Origin: Bacteroidota bacterium
GTDB taxonomy: Bacteria > Bacteroidota > Bacteroidia > Cytophagales > Spirosomataceae
Direction of reading: 5' to 3'
Assembly (NCBI GenBank): GCA_020161355.1
Contig: JAIUOF010000002.1
Coordinates: 124,001-188,000, forward strand
Length of the DNA stretch: 64,000 bases
Shown here: piece after piece, positions 25,017 through 33,455 of the stretch
How positions within the stretch are numbered: the stretch's first letter is position 1
How the letters are laid out: every line of letters begins with the position of its first letter
The notes under the pieces: model-generated
The model's input: the letters and a program-made list of their open reading frames with translations, nothing else
The model's database searches: none
What the model was told of the DNA's origin: nothing
Position numbers and translations under genes: made by a program

Positions 25017-25994
25017 AATCGCCTGATTGACTTTGTTGAGCCAAAGCTGTTGTCCTGCACAATTCCAGTGTGAGTCGCCTTTCAAATAATAATCTCCTGA
25101 TTCAAATTCTTTCAAAACAGAAATTACCGGCATTTTCAAATCGGGGTTATGCTCAATCCTGGCTATCAGTTGGTTGTAATGACCTAAATCTTTTCCATAG
25201 CGGGTGGTTTTGTTAGGAATAATACTCAGATAGACCTCATCAAATCCCAGTTTCAGGTATTTTTCGTAGGTTGCATTGATGTTTTTCACCATATTTTCGA
25301 TCTCTTTATCAGAGACTTCATCGAAATTGGAGCTCACCCCCGGGTCGTTGTCGAGATAATACAAAATCTGTTTTTCGTCGCTTGACAATTTTACTTTTTC
25401 ATCAACACGCCCAAAAACCTTATGATTTAAAGCAGCCTTCCATTCTTTTATTTTCATAATAAAATCGAAACCAAACAATGCCGCCTGATGCAGCTCTTCG
25501 CTGTAAGGCACCTTAAGGTCTATCATTTTATCAGTAAAGCTCTTTTCTTCACGTAATTCTTTTTGCAAAGCTGTAGTATCGAGATTGCTCCAAACAGTAG
25601 TAAAACGCTCTCTCAAATGCCTCTCCACGGTTTCTATCACCAATATTTTTCTGCCATTGGTAAGTTTTAAAGGCTCATTGGGCTTAGCAACCTCAAACCT
25701 TTGATAATTTTTCGCCAGGAAATCTTCCGCCCCGATTCTTCCTTCTTCCGTAAAACTATCCCCCGCCAAATACAAAGTTGCATCGGTATGATTAGCGATT
25801 TTGAGAGATTCGCATTTGGCACTGGACTCTTTAAACTGTTCCAGATTAGACAAACGATACAAATCGCCATACCGGTAATCATCTTTTAGGATTCCTTTTT
25901 CATAAAGGTATTTGGTGGTAGTTTTTGAACATCCCAAAAACCAAAGAAATCCAAAGAATAGTAAGGCCGAATATTTTAAAATATCTTTCATCAA
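25002..25994 (-). CDS. SGNH/AlgX-like polysaccharide O-acetylation partner protein
   Basis: 330 residues with an N-terminal hydrophobic segment that could be a lipoprotein signal (FLGC, Cys near residue 22) or an anchor. The first conserved block is LYLAGDSFTEEG (GDS nucleophile region) and the last is YYLKGDSHWNCAGQQLW, providing the D-x-x-H type pair of AlgX/AlgJ-like acetyltransferases. Such proteins take an acetyl group passed across the membrane by an MBOAT protein and put it on a polysaccharide outside. The MBOAT gene is directly upstream, and its stop overlaps this start by four bases (25991-25994), which strongly supports that partnership. Confidence 0.82.
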   Translation of the reverse strand: MMKDILKYSALLFFGFLWFLGCSKTTTKYLYEKGILKDDYRYGDLYRLSNLEQFKESSAKCESLKIANHTDATLYLAGDSFTEEGRIGAEDFLAKNYQRFEVAKPNEPLKLTNGRKILVIETVERHLRERFTTVWSNLDTTALQKELREEKSFTDKMIDLKVPYSEELHQAALFGFDFIMKIKEWKAALNHKVFGRVDEKVKLSSDEKQILYYLDNDPGVSSNFDEVSDKEIENMVKNINATYEKYLKLGFDEVYLSIIPNKTTRYGKDLGHYNQLIARIEHNPDLKMPVISVLKEFESGDYYLKGDSHWNCAGQQLWLNKVNQAISKTE

Positions 25995-27382
25995 AACTGA
26001 AAATAGATAAACTGGTTAGACGTAAAAATACCCAGGAAATAACTTAAAATGAGCAATCCGGCAAACTTAAAATAAAATGACGGAGTATGCTTTGTTGAGA
26101 TTTCTTTTACATAAATATCTTTTAAAAATAATATCAAAATCAAAACCCAACTAAACAAAAATTCTGCTTTTGAGAACGGCATTTCGAATCTTGAGAAATC
26201 ATCCAAAGTGATTATTTTGGTCAAAATAACTCTCGCATTTCCCAGCCCTTTCGCCCTGAAAAACACCCAGGCAATTGTCACCAAAACGAATGTGGTTATT
26301 ACCGACAAAAGTGGGATTTCTGGAAATTTTATTGAAAAATATTTCTTTCTGATAATGGCAAATACAAGATAAAAGCCATGTAAAAAGCCCCAGATGATGA
26401 ACGTCCATGCAGCCCCATGCCATAACCCACTTACTGTAAACACAATGAGATAATTAATGTAGAGTCTCATCTCCCCTACCCGATTACCACCCAGTGGGAT
26501 ATAAAGGTAGTCTTTAAACCAGGTAGAAAGCGATATATGCCACCGCCGCCAGAATTCAGATATACTTTTTGAAAGATACGGTGCATCAAAATTGGTCATA
26601 AGCTTAAAGCCCATGGTCCGTGCCGCTCCTATCGCAATGTCGGAATAGCCTGAGAAGTCACAATAAATCTGAAAAGCGAAAAAGATAGTGGCGACCAGCA
26701 AAGTTAAACCCGAAAATGCAGTGGGGTTATCATAACAGTAATCTACCATTACCGACAGGCGATCAGCGATTACCACTTTTTTAAAAAGTCCCCATGCCAT
26801 CATCATAAGACCCGCTTTGATATTTTCAAAATTGTATTTGATGTTGGTATGAAATTGAGGAAGCAAATTTTGCGGACGTTCAATAGGACCAGCCACCAAT
26901 TGTGGGTAAAACATTACATATAAGCTATATATGACAAAGTCCTTTTCGGGTTTTTGGTTTTTCCTATATACTTCAATCGTGTAGCTCATGGCCTGAAATG
27001 TATGAAAAGAAAGTCCGATCGGGAGTTCCAAAGCATAGTCAGGGAGTGGATTTTGTATTCCCATTAACCCCAGCAAAATCGAAAGGTTATTATTGAGAAA
27101 ATTCCAGTATTTAAAAAACGCAAGGAAGCCAATATTAGAAATCAGACTCAGAATCAATAACCATTTTCGCTTTTTACCTTCAGTTTTGGCAATCCATATT
27201 CCCGCAAAATAATCCACCACTATGGTGACCAAAAGAATGAGAATATATATAGGCTTGAAAACCAAATAAAAATAGGATGAAGCTAGCAGCAGCAACCAAA
27301 TACGCCCTCTGTGCCTAAGCTGAAAATAGATTATGGTTACGACTATATAAAAAAGTACAAACTGTAAGGAATTGAAAAGCAT
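25991..27382 (-). CDS. MBOAT-family membrane O-acyltransferase (AlgI-like)
   Basis: 463 residues with about eleven hydrophobic segments. The conserved MBOAT block is complete: PQLVAGPIERPQNLLPQ, FQIYCDFSGYSDIAIGAARTMGF, FWRRWHISLSTWFKDYLYIPLGGNRVG and the catalytic-His block VSGLWHGAAWTFIIWGFLHG. AlgI-type proteins move acetyl groups from cytoplasmic donors through the membrane to an SGNH partner, here the overlapping downstream gene. A TATTTTTG element lies 29 bases before the ATG. The modified glycan is unknown. Confidence 0.93.
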   Translation of the reverse strand: MLFNSLQFVLFYIVVTIIYFQLRHRGRIWLLLLASSYFYLVFKPIYILILLVTIVVDYFAGIWIAKTEGKKRKWLLILSLISNIGFLAFFKYWNFLNNNLSILLGLMGIQNPLPDYALELPIGLSFHTFQAMSYTIEVYRKNQKPEKDFVIYSLYVMFYPQLVAGPIERPQNLLPQFHTNIKYNFENIKAGLMMMAWGLFKKVVIADRLSVMVDYCYDNPTAFSGLTLLVATIFFAFQIYCDFSGYSDIAIGAARTMGFKLMTNFDAPYLSKSISEFWRRWHISLSTWFKDYLYIPLGGNRVGEMRLYINYLIVFTVSGLWHGAAWTFIIWGFLHGFYLVFAIIRKKYFSIKFPEIPLLSVITTFVLVTIAWVFFRAKGLGNARVILTKIITLDDFSRFEMPFSKAEFLFSWVLILILFLKDIYVKEISTKHTPSFYFKFAGLLILSYFLGIFTSNQFIYFQF

Positions 27383-27411
27383 ATTTTGCTTCAGTAAATT
27401 ATTTGGTTACC

Positions 27412-27419
27412 CAAAAATA
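27412..27419 (-). promoter_or_regulatory. -7 element before the MBOAT operon
   Basis: On the reverse strand TATTTTTG fits TAnnTTTG and ends 29 bases before the MBOAT ATG (27382). Confidence 0.45.
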
Positions 27420-27449
27420 GTACATCAAGTTGAAAAAAGGATGCGATTT

Positions 27450-27522
27450 ACGATTAATTCGATTGACGATTAATTCGATTGACGATTGATTCGATTGACG
27501 ATTTACGATTAATTAGATTTAT
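27450..27522 (+). repeat. 16-bp tandem repeat
   Basis: Three head-to-tail copies of ACGATTAATTCGATTG (27450-27465, 27466-27481, and 27482-27497 with one A to G change) are followed by a diverged partial copy up to 27522. It sits in the 390-bp divergent gap between the MBOAT gene and mnmE, which otherwise holds only promoter candidates and a short GC-rich patch (27661-27705). Confidence 0.8.
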
Positions 27523-27749
27523 GATTTTTTTATTGAAGAGTTTTATGAAAGAAAATGCAATCTCACAGAATTTCACTGGAACATCCGCTCAATAGCTGAT
27601 TATTATTCAAATAACTTGATATTTTCACTCCCAACCAGTTACCACAATACTCAATATCGCCACCCAGTTCTGGCAACCCGGCACTCGCAACACGCACCCA
27701 GGCACATTTTTGATATTTAAGATTCACTCATTCCTAAAAACAAATTTCG

Positions 27750-27757
27750 TAATTTTG
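27750..27757 (+). promoter_or_regulatory. -7 element before mnmE
   Basis: TAATTTTG fits TAnnTTTG and ends 16 bases before the TTG start of mnmE. Confidence 0.45.
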
Positions 27758-27773
27758 CAAAAAAAAGAGCGTC

Positions 27774-29126
27774 TTGAATCAATTTGAAAGTATTTGTGCG
27801 TTAGCAACTCCTCAGGGAATCGGAGCCATAGCTGTTATCCGTGTTTCAGGTATCGATGCAATTCAAATTGTGAATAAGAATTTTCAGGGAAAAGATCTCA
27901 ACAAAGTACCGGGTAACACAATCCACTTTGGATTAATCAAAGATGGCGAAGTGATCATTGATGAAGTCTTGGTAAGTGTATTCAAGACCCCAAAGTCCTT
28001 TACAAAAGAAGATTCCATTGAGATCAGTACGCATGGCAGTGATTTTATCGTAAAAAACATTCTCCGACTCCTCATCAAAAATGGCTGTCGCATGGCTCGT
28101 CCGGGAGAATTTACCCAGCGGGCATTTCTTAACGGACAGTTTGACCTTGCTCAGGCGGAGGCCGTGGCTGACCTTATTGCAGCGGATTCAGAAGCTTCTC
28201 ATAAAATTGCGATCGAACAGTTGAGAGGTGGTTTCTCCAAAAAATTAGCCTTTTTGAGAGAAGAGCTGATTCATTTTTCAAGCCTGGTTGAACTCGAGCT
28301 AGATTTTGGCGAAGAAGACGTGGAATTTGCCGACCGCGATGATCTGAAAAATCTGATTTTCAAGATTTTGAACCAAATCAACCCGCTGATTGATTCCTTC
28401 GAAAGTGGAAATGCCATCAAAGAAGGTATTCCGGTGGCCATCATTGGAGCTCCTAATGCAGGAAAATCAACTCTACTTAACGCACTTCTCAACGAAGAAA
28501 AAGCCATTGTAACCGAAATCGCCGGTACAACCCGCGACGTAATCGAGGATATTTTGTATATCGGAGGGCAAAAATTCAGGTTTATTGACACTGCTGGAAT
28601 CCGCCACACCACTGATAGGGTTGAAACTATCGGAATCGAACGATCCAAAAAAGCCCTTCAATCGGCCAAAATTGTGCTAATGTTGTACGACAATATCGGA
28701 GATCTTGAATATATAAGGCAAGTTTTGAAAGATAATCCTACTGACAGCAAGGTAATTTGGGTGAAAAATAAAATTGATATTCAGGAAAATCAATCTCCTT
28801 ATGATTCTGATATTTTGGGTGAAAAAATTTCCATTTCAGCAAAAGAAGAAGTTGGAATTGAAGAACTGAAAAATAAAATTGTAAGCATTTCAAAACTTCA
28901 GGCTTCGCAGGATACCACCATTAGCAATTTGAGGCATTTTGAACATCTCCAAAAAACCAAAGAAGCTCTGGAACAAGTGCTAACCGGCCTCGATATGGGT
29001 GTTACAGGTGATTTTCTGGCTCAGGATATCCGCCTGGCCCTCCATCATCTGGGCGAAATCACCGGCCAAATCACCACCGACGACCTCCTCGCCAATATCT
29101 TCGGGAAGTTTTGTATCGGGAAGTAG
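27774..29126 (+). CDS. mnmE: tRNA uridine-5-carboxymethylaminomethyl(34) synthesis GTPase MnmE
   Basis: 450 residues. The start is TTG 27774 (encoding LNQFESICALATPQG), because the first conserved residues are right at the N-terminus and no ATG is available upstream. An N-terminal tetrahydrofolate-binding domain (1-120) is followed by a helical domain with an inserted G domain: P-loop GAPNAGKSTLLN, G2/G3 region EIAGTTRDV and DTAGIRHT, and KNKID. The C-terminus FGKFCIGK carries the conserved C-x-G-K motif. With MnmG it modifies wobble uridine in tRNAs. It converges on the NamZ gene with only 8 bp between stops. Confidence 0.96.
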   Translation: MNQFESICALATPQGIGAIAVIRVSGIDAIQIVNKNFQGKDLNKVPGNTIHFGLIKDGEVIIDEVLVSVFKTPKSFTKEDSIEISTHGSDFIVKNILRLLIKNGCRMARPGEFTQRAFLNGQFDLAQAEAVADLIAADSEASHKIAIEQLRGGFSKKLAFLREELIHFSSLVELELDFGEEDVEFADRDDLKNLIFKILNQINPLIDSFESGNAIKEGIPVAIIGAPNAGKSTLLNALLNEEKAIVTEIAGTTRDVIEDILYIGGQKFRFIDTAGIRHTTDRVETIGIERSKKALQSAKIVLMLYDNIGDLEYIRQVLKDNPTDSKVIWVKNKIDIQENQSPYDSDILGEKISISAKEEVGIEELKNKIVSISKLQASQDTTISNLRHFEHLQKTKEALEQVLTGLDMGVTGDFLAQDIRLALHHLGEITGQITTDDLLANIFGKFCIGK

Positions 29127-29134
29127 TTTCAAAT

Positions 29135-30256
29135 TTAACTCATCCAGCCTTTTTCAGCTTGCTGTATATATTCGTACAAATCAATAGTGCTAATATCTTC
29201 AAAAAGATAATCCAACAAAAACTTGTCCCCCACCAACAACTCAATAGCAGTTTTGTCATTCCCAAATTCATAGGCACCTTTCCGCCATAACTTTTCAGGC
29301 TCCATGAACCGGCTGGTTTCCTTTAACAATATCAACCCAAAAAGCAGGGAGTGAAATATGGGATTTGTAACATGAATCTGAAATCCATTGCAAATTTTGT
29401 TGGCATGCTTATGGAATGTTGGGATAAATTTCAGTGGCCTGAGTGCCCAGCTATCATTTAGTTCCGTCATCTTGCTGGAGGTTTTTTCAATGTTTTTCCT
29501 GATAATTTCCAAATCTTCAAACCTCAAATCGGGTGAGCCAAATATCTGAAACGGAAGTGTAGTGCCTCTTCCCTCACTCATTGTGGTGCCTTCAACCAGG
29601 CACATGCCAGTATATATGCGACAAGTTTCGGGAGAAGGGATGTTTGGAGAAGGTTGAATCCAATTTTTTTCTGAAAAAGAAATCTTAAAAAGCTCATTCT
29701 TGTTTTTTGTTTTTTCTTTTAGCCATTTGGTCACTTCAAACAAACTAAGCCCGTAGCAATGCGGAAGTCCGGCAACACCAATAAATGACTGATACACTTC
29801 CTGTAGCGGTGTGCCTTCTATTTTTCCAATATTGGGATTAGGCCTGTCTACAACAAACACCGGAATATCTATCTTATTGATTTTTAGCGTTTCAAACAAA
29901 TAAAAAATGCTGGTTATATAAGTAAAATACCTTACTCCAATATCCTGAATATCAATTACAATGCAATCAGTATCCAATAATTTAAACGGAGGAAATCTTA
30001 GACTATGGTGTTTGTTGGAGCCGTACACCGACACAAACTCAGCACCCGGATTAAGCCTTTGGTAATCAGAGGTATTATCGAGCGTAACCTGATCTTGCAA
30101 TTCCGAGAAAAAACCATGCTCTGGCACAAAAACCACCTTTAGTTTTTTACCTAATAGCTCTATCAAATATTTGTTTTCCGAAAAATAATAGGATGTCTGA
30201 TTGGCCAGTAAACCAATGCTATTGAAACCTTGTAATTCTTTAAAACTATTCTTCAT
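29135..30256 (-). CDS. DUF1343 / NamZ-type exo-beta-N-acetylmuramidase
   Basis: 373 residues matching the DUF1343 family: GLLANQTSY near the start, VVFVPEHGFFSELQD, DIQDIGVRYFTYITS, FVVDRPNPNIGKIEGTPL, GLPHCYGLSLFE, PSPNIPSPETCRIYTGMCLVEGT and SEGRGTTLPFQIFGSPDL. The characterised member NamZ removes MurNAc from the non-reducing end of peptidoglycan fragments. The usual signal peptide is missing: the protein starts directly with MKNSFKELQGFNSIGLL, so it may act in the cytoplasm on recovered muropeptides. It overlaps by 11 bp the end of the upstream XRE-Fic-like gene, so the two are probably one operon. Confidence 0.9.
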   Translation of the reverse strand: MKNSFKELQGFNSIGLLANQTSYYFSENKYLIELLGKKLKVVFVPEHGFFSELQDQVTLDNTSDYQRLNPGAEFVSVYGSNKHHSLRFPPFKLLDTDCIVIDIQDIGVRYFTYITSIFYLFETLKINKIDIPVFVVDRPNPNIGKIEGTPLQEVYQSFIGVAGLPHCYGLSLFEVTKWLKEKTKNKNELFKISFSEKNWIQPSPNIPSPETCRIYTGMCLVEGTTMSEGRGTTLPFQIFGSPDLRFEDLEIIRKNIEKTSSKMTELNDSWALRPLKFIPTFHKHANKICNGFQIHVTNPIFHSLLFGLILLKETSRFMEPEKLWRKGAYEFGNDKTAIELLVGDKFLLDYLFEDISTIDLYEYIQQAEKGWMS

Positions 30257-31322
30257 GTTTGGTACTTATTTCAGCAGTTACTATTCTCAATCCATCAGAC
30301 ACTTGCTGTAATAACCATTTAAAAAGTTTATTTTTTGAGTTTACTTCTGGTTGCGTATCCATGGCCTCCCTGAAAGTGGAGAAATTTAAGTTGGTTCCCT
30401 CAAAGACTACCAAAGGATACCCCGATTTTTGAAGTAAAAAATTAAAAATCACGAAAGCTACCCGTTCATTTCCAACCGAAAAAGGTTTCATGATCAATAT
30501 CTTATACACCAATTCCATAGCAAGCAATAAAGGTTGATTAAACTTTTGGTTAATGAGGTAGAAATTCTCAATTTCATCAAAGTCAGGAAAAACCGAATTC
30601 GGATTATCAAAAAGACTGTGACGTTGTATTTCAGAATCAATAGCCCTAAACTTTCCCGCATAATCCTCGTCAACCTTTTCATACAATTCTTTGTGTACTT
30701 CTTTGAGAAAATCCAGACTAAATTCGCGGTTTTTCAATTTTCCCAGACTGACATTTTCAATCAAACTTTTTAGATTTTTCAAAGTCAGATATTGAGAGAA
30801 TGTCAAACTTCCATCTACACTTCCATCGGTCAAAAACTCTGTTAACTTTTCTTTGGGGGAGTTAATTTTTAACCAATAGGCAGCTTCGATCACATATTCA
30901 ATGACCAATCTCTTTCTGATTTCATCTGCTTTGGTTGCTTTTTTTGCTGCTAACTGAAGCCATTTTTTCAGTTTTGGTTCAAGTTTGGCTGTTTTTTTAA
31001 TAAACTCTTTGTTATCCAGTGAATTCAGACCTGAATTTTCCAGTTTCATTTCCTCAACTCTGTCCATGGCTTTTTGCAAAACTGATTTTGGATCACTAAA
31101 AGCTTTTAACTCCAAAACAATTTTTGCAATAGCAAACTCCAATTTCAGAACCTCTAATGGAATTTTATATGAAATTGATAACAATAGGAGACTTTTTTCA
31201 GGAGGAATTCTTCCTCCGCTTTCATATTTTGACAAAAGAGCCATATCAATTCCCGTACTTTGAGAAATCTCTTGTAATTTTAAGCCATATTGTATTCTCG
31301 TGTATTTCAGAAGACTATCCAT
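30246..31322 (-). CDS. XRE-type HTH protein with a degenerate Fic domain
   Basis: Start at ATG 31322 (MDSLLKYTRIQYG, 358 aa). A TTG five codons upstream is possible. Residues 5-55 form an XRE/Cro helix-turn-helix (LQEISQSTGIDMALLSKYESGGRIPP). After a helical linker, residues 170-330 follow the Fic fold: YAGKFRAIDSEI matches the approach loop and ILIMKPFSVGNERVAFVIFNFLLQ the active-site loop. The canonical HPFx(D/E)GNGRxxR reads KPFSVGNERVAF, so the catalytic His is Lys279, the acidic residue is Val283 and two more positions changed. AMPylation is therefore unlikely. The protein may be a regulator keeping the fold for binding. It overlaps the NamZ gene downstream. Confidence 0.78.
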   Translation of the reverse strand: MDSLLKYTRIQYGLKLQEISQSTGIDMALLSKYESGGRIPPEKSLLLLSISYKIPLEVLKLEFAIAKIVLELKAFSDPKSVLQKAMDRVEEMKLENSGLNSLDNKEFIKKTAKLEPKLKKWLQLAAKKATKADEIRKRLVIEYVIEAAYWLKINSPKEKLTEFLTDGSVDGSLTFSQYLTLKNLKSLIENVSLGKLKNREFSLDFLKEVHKELYEKVDEDYAGKFRAIDSEIQRHSLFDNPNSVFPDFDEIENFYLINQKFNQPLLLAMELVYKILIMKPFSVGNERVAFVIFNFLLQKSGYPLVVFEGTNLNFSTFREAMDTQPEVNSKNKLFKWLLQQVSDGLRIVTAEISTKHEE

Positions 31323-31341
31323 TGTAGTTTTTTTCAAAAAA

Positions 31342-31349
31342 CAAATCTA
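31342..31349 (-). promoter_or_regulatory. -7 element before the XRE-Fic gene
   Basis: TAGATTTG on the reverse strand fits TAnnTTTG and ends 19 bases before the ATG at 31322, which also supports that start. Confidence 0.45.
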
Positions 31350-31388
31350 AACATTGATATTGAAATATGCATTTTTGTATAAAATAAT

Positions 31389-31634
31389 ATGTTTGACAAA
31401 AAAATTCTAATCGAAATCGTAACAGAAGATATGCCCTTTGGAAAATATAAAGGAACTATTCTAGCTGATTTACCGGTGAGCTATCTGGAATGGTTTCTCA
31501 GAAAAGGCGGCTTTCCTCCCGGGAGATTGGGGCAACAATTGGCTACGGTTTTTGAAATAAAATCCAATGGTTTGCAGGAAATCATCACCAATTTAAAAGC
31601 CATCAGCAGAGCAAAACCCCAGGCCAGGGCATGA
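31389..31634 (+). CDS. DUF3820 family protein (81 aa)
   Basis: A small soluble protein with the family hallmark MPFGKYKGTILADLPVSYLEWFLRKGGFPPGRLGQQLATVFEI (described here by residues 15-57). The sequence is a compact basic domain, also called putative quorum-sensing-regulated virulence factor in some databases on thin evidence. It is often found as a single gene and may bind nucleic acid. It is divergent from the XRE-Fic gene and followed after 51 bp by a NUDIX gene on the same strand. Confidence 0.82.
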   Translation: MFDKKILIEIVTEDMPFGKYKGTILADLPVSYLEWFLRKGGFPPGRLGQQLATVFEIKSNGLQEIITNLKAISRAKPQARA

Positions 31635-31685
31635 ATAGCACCGAAGGTCAGACCTAAAAACTATCTAAAAAAACAAAAAAAAGAA

Positions 31686-32360
31686 ATGTCAGAAAAACTC
31701 GAAGATGCTCATAAGTTTAAACTTTGGAAAAGTAATCTTGAATTAAATGGCCTTAAAATCAACGCCATTGAAGAAAAATACACCCGCCGTCGATATAATG
31801 GGGAAGTACTCTTTTCGCTCCTTATGCTCGATGCTGAAACGCCTGAAGGAGACAAAATCCCTCCGGTTTGCTTCCTTAAGGGTGAAGTTGTAAGTATATT
31901 GATTAGCCTAATTGACGAGCTTACCAAAGAAAAATATCTGATTCTGGTTAAACAAAGAAGAATTGCCGAAGGAGGCTTTACCTATGAGCATCCAGCCGGA
32001 ATGGTGGATGGAACTATAACACCAGCTCAAATTGCTCTTCAGGAAGTGAAAGAAGAAACGGGAATCGAAATTACTCCCGGGCAACTTTTTCCGCTGCAAA
32101 ACGGCACCCGGCTATTTCCCAGCACAGGTACCAGCGACGAATGCATGTACTTTTATTTTTGCGAGTTGGTTTTGCCCAAAACAAAAATTGATGAACTGAA
32201 CAATAAAAATATGGGCACTGATTATGAGTTTGAGAGGATTACTACAGTAGTTTTACCTTTTCTCGAAGCTCATAAAAAAATCAATAATACCAATGGACTT
32301 TTATTGAACTATTTATATCTTAGCCACGTAAAAGATTGGGAATTATTAAAAAAACTTTGA
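31686..32360 (+). CDS. NUDIX hydrolase
   Basis: 224 residues with a NUDIX box at about residues 109-131: G-x5-I-x7-QEVKEETGI. The three essential Glu of the REUxEExGU core are kept, but the leading Glu and the Arg of the consensus are Ile and Gln. A preceding strand FTYEHPAGMVDG matches ADP-sugar pyrophosphatase members, as does TRLFPSTGTSDECMYFYF after the box. It probably hydrolyses a nucleoside-diphosphate sugar or ADP-ribose. The N-terminal 50 residues form a dimerisation-type strand pair. The substrate is not certain. Confidence 0.85.
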   Translation: MSEKLEDAHKFKLWKSNLELNGLKINAIEEKYTRRRYNGEVLFSLLMLDAETPEGDKIPPVCFLKGEVVSILISLIDELTKEKYLILVKQRRIAEGGFTYEHPAGMVDGTITPAQIALQEVKEETGIEITPGQLFPLQNGTRLFPSTGTSDECMYFYFCELVLPKTKIDELNNKNMGTDYEFERITTVVLPFLEAHKKINNTNGLLLNYLYLSHVKDWELLKKL

Positions 32361-32765
32361 AACCCTATTTCTGACTAACAGGAAAAATATAAAAAAATGT
32401 GACCTTATAACAGCCTGCACTGTCTGAACACAATCAAAATTCTCATTAAGAGAAAGTTGAATTTTATTACTAAATGATTCTGAGAATTTTGAGGTGGTGC
32501 GGCAATCCGATGTGAGTTTGCAGGCGGTCGGCCGCTGCCGTGCGGTTTTTTTTGGAGGGTCGCCTCTCCGATACGTTTTTTTTCGAACGGTGCCACGATT
32601 GGCAAAAATGAAGGCCCAGGCGGCAGCCGACACAAAGAATGTAATAGGTTGCTTTTCTACATTTTTAAAAAAATATGATTATTATGTAGATTTAAAGCCA
32701 ATTTTCCCTTTTTAAAGTATTTAACCTTATAACAGTAAAACATTTTTGAAATAAACCTCTAAAAC
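32361..32765. other. Intergenic region with GC-rich island
   Basis: No supported gene in 405 bp. Open frames on both strands here are made of the GC-rich repeat (32490-32640) and have low-complexity Arg/Lys translations. The rest is AT-rich leader for the lipoprotein gene. Confidence 0.55.
32543..32583 (+). repeat. GC-rich T-tract-flanked element, copy 2
   Basis: A T8 run, the core GGAGGGTCGCCTCTCCG and a second T8 run. The core can form a 6-bp hairpin (GGAGGG-TCGC-CTCTCC with one G-T pair). It matches copy 1 at 4557-4596 (reverse strand) in 17 of 22 central bases plus the T runs. It lies between the NUDIX and lipoprotein genes. Confidence 0.55.
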
Positions 32766-33404
32766 ATGAAAACAAAGTTCTATCTATTTGCATTATTATT
32801 TTCTTCCTTGGCATGTGCCAGCAGTTCTTCTCAAAACCAAAATGCTACAGATACTACCGCAGTAGCTGACACGACCGTTTATCCGGCTAATCTTGAAGCC
32901 GATTCATTTCCTGATGGGGAGCCTGTTCACGAAACGGGCGTTTTGAAATCTGTCGAAGATAGCGGATATCCGTTTTTTACGCTGGAAATAGAATTTCCTG
33001 ACCTAAAAACCACCGAAACCTTTTCTCTAAATATCACAGAGATAGAAGGTCTTGACCCTAAAAAACTTAATCTGGCGAAAGGTAAAAAAATTGATTTTAC
33101 TTTTATTGTGAATGTCACCAATTCACTTTTAGATCTAAGAGAAAAAAACAATACTATTTTCCATGAAAATGAGGTATTGCTTACTCCTGAAACCAAAAAA
33201 ATCACAGGAAAACTTACAGGAGCTGACCAAACTACAGATGGTGACTTGCCCGGCAAAATTACCATTACCTCAACCGATGGCCAATCGGTTGATTTTGAAT
33301 ATTTCATAACACCTGAGATGGTGAAATATAACAATAAAACCTTAACGGCTTTTTATGAAGAAAGAGCCCAAAATATCATTAGGGAGCTTCAGGTTCAAAA
33401 ATAA
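32766..33404 (+). CDS. Hypothetical lipoprotein (212 aa)
   Basis: MKTKFYLFALLFSSLACASSSSQ is a lipoprotein signal with Cys near residue 17, followed by a Ser/Thr/Asn/Asp-rich linker. The mature part (about residues 45-205) alternates beta strands (PFFTLEIEFPDL, KIDFTFIVNVTNSL, KITITSTDGQSVDFEYFITPEMV) and looks like one or two small beta-sandwich or OB-like domains. No catalytic motif is present. It is a single gene with its own strong terminator. Confidence 0.78.
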   Translation: MKTKFYLFALLFSSLACASSSSQNQNATDTTAVADTTVYPANLEADSFPDGEPVHETGVLKSVEDSGYPFFTLEIEFPDLKTTETFSLNITEIEGLDPKKLNLAKGKKIDFTFIVNVTNSLLDLREKNNTIFHENEVLLTPETKKITGKLTGADQTTDGDLPGKITITSTDGQSVDFEYFITPEMVKYNNKTLTAFYEERAQNIIRELQVQK

Positions 33405-33415
33405 AAAATAACTGC

Positions 33416-33455
33416 AAAAATGCCTCCCTCTTTGAATTGAAGGAGGCATTTTTTT
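33416..33455. terminator. Bidirectional rho-independent terminator
   Basis: AAAAATGCCTCC (33416-33427) pairs with GGAGGCATTTTT (33442-33453). The A run on one side and T run on the other serve both the lipoprotein gene and the convergent alcohol dehydrogenase, whose stop begins at 33457. Confidence 0.88.

Noticed and set aside
32346..32715. Overlapping frames on both strands in the GC-rich island
   Set aside because: Arg/Lys-rich low-complexity translations caused by the repeat and T runs. No start context and no family.
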